Source: an uncultured Collinsella sp. | GTDB lineage: Bacteria > Actinomycetota > Coriobacteriia > Coriobacteriales > Coriobacteriaceae | Direction: 5' to 3' | Assembly: GCA_900551555.1 (NCBI GenBank) | Contig: URWC01000053.1 | Location: 1 to 11,022, forward strand | Length of the DNA stretch: 11,022 bases | In this document: one piece after another, positions 5,433 to 11,022 of the stretch | Layout: each line of letters begins with the position of its first letter | How positions within the stretch are numbered: position 1 is the stretch's first letter | Made by a program: the position numbers and the translations under genes | Notes under the pieces: model-generated | The model's input: only the letters and a program-made list of their open reading frames with translations | The model's database searches: none | What the model was told of the DNA's origin: nothing

Positions 5433-6093
5433 GCGTCAGTATCCAGTGGATGCCGCGCGCCATGCGCAGGTCAGTTTGGGCAAAGTGATTGCCGGGGTTG
5501 AGCTCCAGCGTTGTTGGAATGTCACGCTCGATAAACAGCTCTTCCATCGCACGCGTATCGTCGAGTACGTGCTGCATCATGCGGTTGGGCGTCTTGGTTT
5601 CCTTTTTACCGAGCGACAGATAGGCGGCGTCGGGCGTGGCTGTCATCGTGCGCTCGCGCGCGTAGTCGATAAAGCCGGGGAACCACAGCGACCCCGATGC
5701 ACTTGCCGCGCGCACAAAGACATCTGTTTGCCAAAGTGCCCACAGTGAAAAAAGACCCGCCAACGAGTAGCCGGCAATGCCGCGCCAGGTGGGCGGGCAG
5801 GGAAGTGATGATTCGGCCTCTGGGATTATCTGATTCAGCAGCTCATCGAGAAACTCAGACGCCTGTCCGCCAAAGGGCTCGGCATCTCGTATAGTTCCGT
5901 CGCATTCCCAGGGGCTCAGCTCGCGATTCCAATCGAGTCCTCCAATGGCGGCAAGGGTGAAGGGCGGGCAGTCGAGCTCTCGGCAGCGCTCGTAGACTTC
6001 ACTACCGTCGCCCATAACCACGGGAAGGTAGATGACGGGCGCGCCTTCCACACACTCTGAATAAACGGTTATCTGCTTATGATGCGCTTCCAA
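5428..6093 (-). CDS. Alpha/beta-hydrolase, putative esterase (COG2819-like)
   Basis: A 221-residue cytoplasmic alpha/beta-hydrolase without a signal peptide, resembling the predicted hydrolases of the IroE/esterase D-like group. The nucleophile elbow GYSLAG places Ser110 as the catalytic serine, and His203 in NPGNHF is the probable catalytic histidine; the acid is less clear. The early APVIYLPV strand is the usual first core strand. The TTG at 6093 is proposed as start because GAGAGAAG lies 6 nt upstream and homologues begin about ten residues before that strand. A GTG at 6141 would add 16 residues but has no ribosome site and adds no recognisable sequence. Its stop lies inside the terminator shared with uraA. 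The gene is isolated between terminators, so context gives no substrate. Function is limited to a probable ester or thioester hydrolase. Confidence 0.8.
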   Translation of the reverse strand: MEAHHKQITVYSECVEGAPVIYLPVVMGDGSEVYERCRELDCPPFTLAAIGGLDWNRELSPWECDGTIRDAEPFGGQASEFLDELLNQIIPEAESSLPCPPTWRGIAGYSLAGLFSLWALWQTDVFVRAASASGSLWFPGFIDYARERTMTATPDAAYLSLGKKETKTPNRMMQHVLDDTRAMEELFIERDIPTTLELNPGNHFAQTDLRMARGIHWILTH

Positions 6094-6161
6094 GGCAGGC
6101 TTCTCTCGGTGTTGTGATATTGACAGCCTCAATTGTCGCACGCTGGCGCGGGGGCAGACGC

Positions 6162-6203
6162 TAAAAGAAAGGCGCGGAGCCGCTCGATGCGACTCCGCGC
6201 CTT
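6162..6203 (-). terminator. Terminator of the purine permease gene
   Basis: On the minus strand AAGGCGCGGAG / CTCCGCGCCTT (6193-6203 with 6169-6179) is an 11-bp perfect stem around a 13-nt loop, followed by TCTTTTAG. It begins 28 bp after the permease stop codon and should separate that gene from the esterase gene downstream. Confidence 0.88.
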
Positions 6204-6230
6204 GATGTTCTGCTTTAGCAGACTATGCCG

Positions 6231-7541
6231 TTACGCCACGAAGAAGTAGACGAGGAAGGCAAGGGCTGCGATCCACATGAGCGGCTTGATCTTGGAGGCC
6301 TCGCCCTTAAAGAGCGCGACGATCACGTAGGCGATAAAGCCCAGGCCAATGCCGGCAGAGATGGAGTAGGTGAAGGGCACGCCGGCGACGATCATGAACG
6401 CCGGGAAACCCTGCGACACGTCGGACCAGTCGATCTCGGAGGCTTCGCTCATCATGAGGTAGCCGACGTAGACCAGAGCACCGCAGGTGGCGGCGCTGGA
6501 AACGATGGTGACGATGGGGGAGAAGAACGCGGCGAGAATGAACAGCACGCCGGTGGTGACGGAGGTGAGGCCCGTGCGGCCACCGTCGGCGGCGCCGGAA
6601 GTGGACTCGACGAAGGTGGTGATGGAGGAGACGCCCATGAAACCGCCCACAGCAGCGGCGGCGGAGTCGACGATCAGGATCTCCTTGATATTCTCGACGT
6701 TGCCGTCGTCGGTGAGGAACTCGCCCTGCTTGGCCACGGCCATCGCGGTGCCCATGGTGTCGAAGAAGTCACTCATGAGCAGCGAGAACGAGATGACGAG
6801 GAGCGTGGGGTCGGTAAGGACCTTGACGATGGCGGGCACGCCGCCGGCGTCGGCGATGGGGCCACCGATGCTCGAGAAGTCGAGCGGGGCGATGATACCG
6901 GTCGGAGCATGGGTCACACCTAGGGGGATACCGGCGATGACGGCGACGACGATGCCGATGAGCAGCGAGCCGGGGACGTTGCGGCAGGCGAGGGCGACTG
7001 TCACCAGGATGGAGATGATGCCGACGATGAAGGTGGGGGAGGTGATGTCGCCCAGACCGACGAGTGTACCGGCGCCAGCGGTGATAATGCCGGCATCGCA
7101 CAGGCCAATCATGGCGATGAACAGGCCCAGACCCACCGAGATGGCGTGACGCAGGACAACCGGGATGGCGTCCATGATGGCCTCGCGCAGGCCACAAAGC
7201 ACGAGCAGCAAGATGACGATACCCTCGAGGAAGATGACGCTCATGGCCACGTGCCAGTCACCGCCGCAGACGGTGGTGGTGATTCCAGCGATCATCGCGT
7301 TGACGCCTAAGCCCGACGCGCAGGCGAGCGGGCGGTTAGCGAAGATGCCCATGCAGATGGTCATGATGCCAGCGCCCAGACAGGTGGCGCAGGCGAGCGC
7401 TCCCGCATCGATGCCAGCGCCCGAGAGCACTGCGGGGTTGACGGCGATGATGTAGGCCATCGCCAGGAATGTTGTCAGTCCAGCGCGAAGTTCGGTCCCG
7501 ATTGTGGACTTGCGCTCACTGACGTGAAATAGTTCGTCCAT
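6231..7541 (-). CDS. NCS2-family purine permease (AzgA / hypoxanthine-guanine type)
   Basis: A 436-residue inner-membrane transporter of the AzgA branch (E. coli GhxP, AdeP and relatives), taking up adenine, guanine or hypoxanthine with protons. The N-terminal TTFLAMAYIIAVNPAVLSGA, the SDFFDTMGT segment (substrate-site region) and TTFVESTSGAADGGRTGLTSV are signatures of this branch and separate it from the UraA type. The hydrophobic segments cover nearly the whole protein. The start ATG at 7541 has AGGAAAGG about 8 nt upstream; the frame stays open to 7598, but those extra codons lack a ribosome site. A strong terminator follows. It is divergent from the deformylase-like gene. No purine riboswitch is visible in the short leader. 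Which purine is preferred cannot be told. Confidence 0.92.
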   Translation of the reverse strand: MDELFHVSERKSTIGTELRAGLTTFLAMAYIIAVNPAVLSGAGIDAGALACATCLGAGIMTICMGIFANRPLACASGLGVNAMIAGITTTVCGGDWHVAMSVIFLEGIVILLLVLCGLREAIMDAIPVVLRHAISVGLGLFIAMIGLCDAGIITAGAGTLVGLGDITSPTFIVGIISILVTVALACRNVPGSLLIGIVVAVIAGIPLGVTHAPTGIIAPLDFSSIGGPIADAGGVPAIVKVLTDPTLLVISFSLLMSDFFDTMGTAMAVAKQGEFLTDDGNVENIKEILIVDSAAAAVGGFMGVSSITTFVESTSGAADGGRTGLTSVTTGVLFILAAFFSPIVTIVSSAATCGALVYVGYLMMSEASEIDWSDVSQGFPAFMIVAGVPFTYSISAGIGLGFIAYVIVALFKGEASKIKPLMWIAALAFLVYFFVA

Positions 7542-7596
7542 GCATACCCTTTCCTTGTTCGGCCCCGAGTTTAGGCCGATTGACACGAACTCACCC

Positions 7597-7602
7597 ACTA
7601 TA
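7597..7602 (-). promoter_or_regulatory. Putative -10 hexamer of the purine permease
   Basis: On the minus strand TATAGT fits TANNNT and would give a leader of about 50 nt that holds a small CGGCC/GGCCG hairpin (7561-7579). The -35 at 17-nt spacing (GAACAA) is weak. Assigned by -10 match and position. Confidence 0.4.
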
Positions 7603-7695
7603 GCCCCTTTACGACGCTGTTGTTCCTCGCATGTTGATGTTCGGCGCTTTGTAGCAGACGGACGGTATTTTTCGCATGAAAATGTGTGGGTACCG

Positions 7696-7701
7696 TATAC
7701 T
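7696..7701 (+). promoter_or_regulatory. Putative -10 hexamer of the deformylase-like gene
   Basis: TATACT is a near-consensus -10, 33 nt before the chosen ATG. The -35 is not convincing; TTCGCA at 7671-7676 would need a 19-nt spacer. A near-palindrome TTTTC-GCAT-GAAAA (7669-7682) overlaps the -35 region and could bind a regulator. Confidence 0.45.
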
Positions 7702-7734
7702 TAAGCGGTTACAACGACCCCTATGGAGGAACGT

Positions 7735-8154
7735 ATGATTAAAGAGCTTTGCCACGACGAGGCTATCCTGTCCCAGCGTTGCGAGGTTGCGACCGTCGAG
7801 GACGAGTCGGTTGCTCAGGACCTGATCGATACCATCAAGTCGCTCGACGATGCCGGCTGCCTTGCCGCTAACCAGATTGGCGTTACCAAGAAGGTCTGCG
7901 TCTACCTGGACGACGCCGGCGAGCCCCACGTGCTCTACAACCCCCGTCTGGTGTTTGGCCTGGGTGCCAGCAAGATGGAGGAGAGCTGCCTGACGCACGA
8001 GGAGGTCACCAAGTCCACGCGCTATATCAAGTGCAAGGTCGCTTATGACGTGATCGTCGACGGCAAGATGCGCGAGCGCAAGCAGGACTTTGTGGGCTTC
8101 GAGGCGCAGATGATTCAACACATGATTGACCACTGTCTTGGAAAGTTGGTCTAA
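7735..8154 (+). CDS. def: Short peptide deformylase-like protein lacking the catalytic Glu
   Basis: Peptide deformylase removes the N-formyl group from new proteins using a metal held by one Cys and two His, with a Glu as general base. This 139-residue protein has the fold signatures but altered motifs. Motif I is AGCLAANQ (40-47) instead of GxGxAAxQ, keeping Gln47. Motif II is ESCLT (83-87) instead of EGCLS, keeping metal ligand Cys85. Motif III is QHMIDH (128-133) instead of QHExDH: His129 and His133 remain, but the catalytic Glu is Met130. E. coli Def has 168 residues; this one ends just after motif III, as do short second deformylases of some Gram-positives. The start at 7735 follows GGAGGA by 4 nt; an in-frame ATG at 7723 overlaps that ribosome site. 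It has its own promoter and terminator. It is probably catalytically weak or a non-catalytic metal-binding paralogue; the housekeeping def should be elsewhere. Confidence 0.85.
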   Translation: MIKELCHDEAILSQRCEVATVEDESVAQDLIDTIKSLDDAGCLAANQIGVTKKVCVYLDDAGEPHVLYNPRLVFGLGASKMEESCLTHEEVTKSTRYIKCKVAYDVIVDGKMRERKQDFVGFEAQMIQHMIDHCLGKLV

Positions 8155-8186
8155 GGGGACCAAAGCACCGCACTTCGTCTCTTTTG

Positions 8187-8224
8187 GCCCGGGCATGACA
8201 TTGTTGTCATGTCCGGGCTTTTGT
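8187..8224 (+). terminator. Terminator of the deformylase-like gene
   Basis: GCCCGGGCATGACA (8187-8200) pairs with TGTCATGTCCGGGC (8205-8218) in a 14-bp stem with one G-T pair and loop TTGT, followed by TTTTGTG. It starts 32 bp after the stop codon and isolates this gene from the bile salt hydrolase gene. Confidence 0.9.
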
Positions 8225-8285
8225 GTTTAGCGCCTTTTTGTTTGGAGACAATGAAATTAGCAAGAACGTAAAGCTAGGAGGCGCT

Positions 8286-9251
8286 ATGTGTACGAGTATT
8301 CGATTTACCGATAATTCTGGCCACATGTATCTGGGCCGCAATCTCGACTGGAGCTTTGACTACGGCCAACAGGTTCGCGTGATGCCGCGCGGGTTTCACA
8401 TTCCGTATTCGTTTATCGACGACGCGACAGCGGCACACGCGGTGATCGGTATGTGCATCGATTACAAGAACTACCCTATGTTCTTCGATTGCGGCAACGA
8501 TGCAGGCCTTGCCGTGGCGGGTCTCAATTTCCCGGGTTATGCCGAGTATGCCGAGGACCCTGTCGACGGCAAGACCAATATCGCGGCCTATGAGTTTCCC
8601 CTGTGGGTGGCAGCGACGTTCTCGACGGTCGATGAGGTCGAGGCTGCGCTGCGCGATACGGTGATTGTCGCCAAATCTGCCGGAGAGGGGCTGGGCGTGT
8701 CGCTGCTCCATTGGATTATCGGCGACAGCCAGCGTAGCATCGTGGTCGAGATGATGGCTGACGGCCTGCATGTATACGGCGATCCGGTCGACACCCTCGC
8801 CAATCAGCCCACCTTCCCGTGGCACATGGAAAACCTCCGCACCTATATCACCGCCACAAGCGATTTTCCGCAGACGGCGACATGGCGTGGCGCCGAGCTT
8901 AAGCCCTATGGAGCCGGTGCCGGCATGCGCGGCATTCCGGGCGATTGCTATTCGCCGAGCCGTTTTGTAAAGGCGGCGTACCTCAATGCCAATTACCCAC
9001 AAAAGGAGAGCGAGACCGAAAACGTCGTTCGCATGTTCCGCTCGCTCGAGGGCGTGGTGATGATCGAGGGAGCGTCCAGGATGGGCGATGGCAAGTTCGA
9101 GAAGACTATCTACACCGGATGCTTTAGCGCGCGCACGGGCAATTATTACTACGCGATGTATGGGGACCCGTCGATTCGCTACGTGAGCCTGATGGATGCC
9201 GAGGGCGCGAGCCCCGATAGGCTCGTGGTTCCCGAGCCGCGCCGTTCGTAG
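8286..9251 (+). CDS. bsh: Bile salt hydrolase (conjugated bile acid hydrolase)
   Basis: A 321-residue Ntn-type amidase of the choloylglycine hydrolase family that splits glycine or taurine from conjugated bile acids in the cytoplasm. Removal of Met1 exposes Cys2, the nucleophile. The other active-site residues are in place: Arg18 and Asp21 in GRNLDW, Asn81 in AGLNFPGY, Asn173 in NQPTF and Arg226 in SPSRFV. Long stretches (FEFPLWVA-like, SLLHWIIGD, MGDGKFEKT) strongly resemble the Bifidobacterium longum enzyme of 317 residues, favouring bile salt hydrolase over penicillin V acylase. The selectivity loop reads GAG (209-211), the G-x-G form I recall as linked to glycine-conjugate preference in lactobacilli. 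The start at 8286 has AGGAGG 5 nt upstream; the frame extends upstream into the preceding terminator. It has no signal peptide. It lies alone between two strong hairpins and is monocistronic; its promoter in 8225-8275 is not clear. Confidence 0.94.
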   Translation: MCTSIRFTDNSGHMYLGRNLDWSFDYGQQVRVMPRGFHIPYSFIDDATAAHAVIGMCIDYKNYPMFFDCGNDAGLAVAGLNFPGYAEYAEDPVDGKTNIAAYEFPLWVAATFSTVDEVEAALRDTVIVAKSAGEGLGVSLLHWIIGDSQRSIVVEMMADGLHVYGDPVDTLANQPTFPWHMENLRTYITATSDFPQTATWRGAELKPYGAGAGMRGIPGDCYSPSRFVKAAYLNANYPQKESETENVVRMFRSLEGVVMIEGASRMGDGKFEKTIYTGCFSARTGNYYYAMYGDPSIRYVSLMDAEGASPDRLVVPEPRRS

Positions 9252-9274
9252 CCGATGGCTTTACCGCAATGCAA

Positions 9275-9310
9275 AGCGGCCCTGCATCTCCCGTGAGGTG
9301 CAGGGCCGCT
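9275..9310. terminator. Bidirectional terminator between bsh and kup
   Basis: AGCGGCCCTGCATCTC (9275-9290) pairs with GAGGTGCAGGGCCGCT (9295-9310): a 16-bp stem with one T-G pair and loop CCGT. It lies between two convergent genes. The T-tracts are poor in both directions (GTCGTTGATTTG on plus, TTGCATTG on minus), so termination relies mainly on the very stable stem. Confidence 0.8.
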
Positions 9311-9330
9311 GTCGTTGATTTGTGACGTCG

Positions 9331-11022
9331 CTAGAAGTTGGCGTCGTTGAGTTGTTCACTCTCGAGGCCGTCGAGCTGTTGCTGTTCGGGCATATCTGCG
9401 ACGCTCTCGAGCAGCTCGGTGGGGTCGACGTTCATATTCTTACCGGCCTCGTTGCCGTTGACCAGGTCGTCCGAGAAGATATCGACTTCCATTTCCTCGG
9501 CTTCCTCGATCTGAACTTCGAGTGGCACCTGGGTGCGTACAAGCTTGACTGCCGGACGCATGCGGGCAAAGAGGGACACGTACTCGATGATGATGGCCGA
9601 GTTCTCTAGACCGTACCAGCGTGCCGGGCTTCCGCAGGCGCGGCGGACGGCGTACTTGATGGCCATGACGCGGTGGTCATTGCGGTTGATGTCCGTTTCG
9701 GGGGCAAGCATCTTGCGCAGCATGCAAAAGCGGAAGTCGCCCACGTTGCCGCGCGTCTCGTAGATGGAGTAGGTGTGGTGCTGCGGCGGCAACTCACCTG
9801 AGGCCATCAGGTCGCCAACGATCTGGCGCAGGTAGGCGTTGATGCGCTGATTGACCTTAAAGCCCAGGTCCAAGCGCACACGGAACAAGAAGTCTGTGCC
9901 AAAGGTCTCAACGGAATACTCGTGCGTATAGGGCTCATCGGTAACGTGTACGTTGATGAACCAATATGCCTTGGCGCGTTTGGGGTGCTTGTCCAGGATG
10001 GAATAGAGCACGTCGCGGTCGAGCGTGAGCGGGTCGGGGCTGTTGGTGAGGAACACCAGATTGTCGGCGAGCACGGGGTAGGTCTCGTCATTGCGCAGGC
10101 GGTTGAGCTGGTCGATGTACTTGGAGACGGGCAACAGAATCGTCTGCGTGCGCTCGATGGCGGTGCCACGGCGCCACACGTACATAAGGCCAAACAGCAG
10201 TGCGGCCAGGAAGATCATCACATAGCCGCCGTCAAAGAACATGGTGAGGCACGAGGCAAAGAAGCACAGCTCAATGGCACCGAAGAGCAAGGCGAAGACG
10301 CAGGCGCCCAGCTTGTGCTTGAGAATGCCAGCGATATAGCTCGTCAAAAGCGTCGTGGTCATGAGCATGGTCACGGTAATGGCGAGGCCGTAGGCGCTCT
10401 CCATGCGCTCGGAGTTTTGGAACAGCAGCACGATGAAGATGCAGCCGACCCACATGATGTTGTTGACGAGCGGAATATAGAGCTGGCCCTTGGTGTCGCT
10501 GGGGTAGTGGATGCGCAGATGCGGCATAAGGTTGAGGCGCGTGGCCTCGGATACCAGCGAGAACGAGCCGGTGATGAGCGCCTGCGAGGCGATGATGGCC
10601 GCTACGGCCGAAAGCACGATGGCAAAGGGGCGCAGGGGCTCAGGGAGCATCATATAGAACGGGTTGACGATATCCATCGCGAGCATCTGGGGGTTGGAGT
10701 TATTGGCGAGCAGCCAAGCGCCTTGACCCAGATAGTTGAGGATAAGGGCCGCCTTAACAAACGGCCAGGATACATAGATGTTGGCCTTGCCAACGTGACC
10801 CATGTCCGAGTAGAGGGCCTCGGCGCCGGTCGTCGACAGGAAGACAAAGCCGAGCACCATGATGCCCGAGTGGTTGATGGGCGAGAACAGAAACATGACG
10901 CCGCGGATGGGGTTGAGCGCGCGCAGGATGGACAGGTTACCGAGCATGTTGAACAGGCCGGCGCCTGCCAGGAACAGGAACCACAGCGTCATGATGGGGC
11001 CAAAGGCGTGACCGATCTTGGC
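9331..11022 (-). CDS. kup: KUP-family potassium uptake transporter, 5' end cut off by window
   Basis: An inner-membrane proton-coupled K+ uptake protein. The frame is open to the right edge, giving 563 residues; by comparison with E. coli Kup (622 residues) about 165 N-terminal residues and the start codon lie outside. The visible part opens with the HAFGPIMTLWF helix (Kup FAPIM), then GAEALYSDMGH, LNYLGQGA, ASQALITGSFSL and YGLAITVTM, all KUP signatures, followed by further membrane helices and a long cytoplasmic C-terminal domain starting near WRRGTAIERTQ. The C-terminus is a highly acidic tail of about 60 residues rich in Glu, Asp, Gln and Asn, longer than in E. coli. The gene converges on bsh across a shared hairpin. 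C-di-AMP control is known for some Gram-positive KUP proteins but cannot be read here. Confidence 0.95.
   Translation of the reverse strand, partial: AKIGHAFGPIMTLWFLFLAGAGLFNMLGNLSILRALNPIRGVMFLFSPINHSGIMVLGFVFLSTTGAEALYSDMGHVGKANIYVSWPFVKAALILNYLGQGAWLLANNSNPQMLAMDIVNPFYMMLPEPLRPFAIVLSAVAAIIASQALITGSFSLVSEATRLNLMPHLRIHYPSDTKGQLYIPLVNNIMWVGCIFIVLLFQNSERMESAYGLAITVTMLMTTTLLTSYIAGILKHKLGACVFALLFGAIELCFFASCLTMFFDGGYVMIFLAALLFGLMYVWRRGTAIERTQTILLPVSKYIDQLNRLRNDETYPVLADNLVFLTNSPDPLTLDRDVLYSILDKHPKRAKAYWFINVHVTDEPYTHEYSVETFGTDFLFRVRLDLGFKVNQRINAYLRQIVGDLMASGELPPQHHTYSIYETRGNVGDFRFCMLRKMLAPETDINRNDHRVMAIKYAVRRACGSPARWYGLENSAIIIEYVSLFARMRPAVKLVRTQVPLEVQIEEAEEMEVDIFSDDLVNGNEAGKNMNVDPTELLESVADMPEQQQLDGLESEQLNDANF

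Noticed and set aside
6225..6923. 232-codon plus-strand frame rich in Gly, Asp, Glu and His antisense to the purine permease
   Set aside because: Its composition is the mirror of codons for hydrophobic helices; the minus strand encodes clear AzgA-type permease motifs.
7542..7600. Possible purine riboswitch in the leader of the purine permease
   Set aside because: The leader is only about 50 nt and lacks the three-helix purine aptamer consensus; one small CGGCC/GGCCG hairpin is all that is seen.

Overview
The window looks like chromosomal DNA from a high-GC gut actinobacterium of the class Coriobacteriia, most likely Collinsella. This is inferred from GC-rich codon use, a bile salt hydrolase strongly resembling the bifidobacterial enzyme, several nutrient-scavenging transporters and the general gene style. 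There are no rRNA, tRNA, phage or transposase genes and no CRISPR array. Nearly all of the window is ordinary metabolic and transport coding sequence.

Layout, left to right. (1) The 5' part of thiM (thiazole salvage, minus strand, running off the left edge) has a complete leader: a -10-like hexamer, a TPP aptamer, an intrinsic terminator and a GTG start with a strong Shine-Dalgarno. (2) A long imperfect inverted repeat (666-767), resembling a REP/RAYT-type palindromic element, separates the thiM promoter from a rightward pair: a Cof-type HAD phosphatase and a LysR-family regulator, 10 bp apart. (3) A short intergenic region carries a LysR-type dyad (T-N11-A) and a separate 14-bp perfect palindrome, ahead of a stand-alone MetE C-terminal-domain-type methyltransferase with an intact zinc site. 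(4) A uracil permease (uraA) converges on an esterase of the COG2819 type. They share one long terminator hairpin that contains the esterase stop codon. (5) A purine permease of the AzgA/NCS2 group (minus) is divergent from a short peptide deformylase-like gene (plus) whose catalytic glutamate is replaced by methionine. (6) A bile salt hydrolase (plus) sits between two strong terminators and converges on kup, a potassium transporter gene whose 5' end lies beyond the right edge.

How the genes fit together. The themes are salvage and uptake (thiazole, uracil, purines, potassium), methionine synthesis and host bile interaction. Most genes appear to be single transcription units with their own terminators; the HAD-LysR pair is the only likely operon. 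The LysR protein is the obvious candidate regulator of the methyltransferase gene downstream. No dedicated new multi-gene system is evident. The points most worth a second look are the deformylase-like protein lacking its catalytic Glu, the inverted repeat lying symmetrically between two divergent promoters, the LysR/MetE-like operator region and the alternative pairing in the TPP leader.
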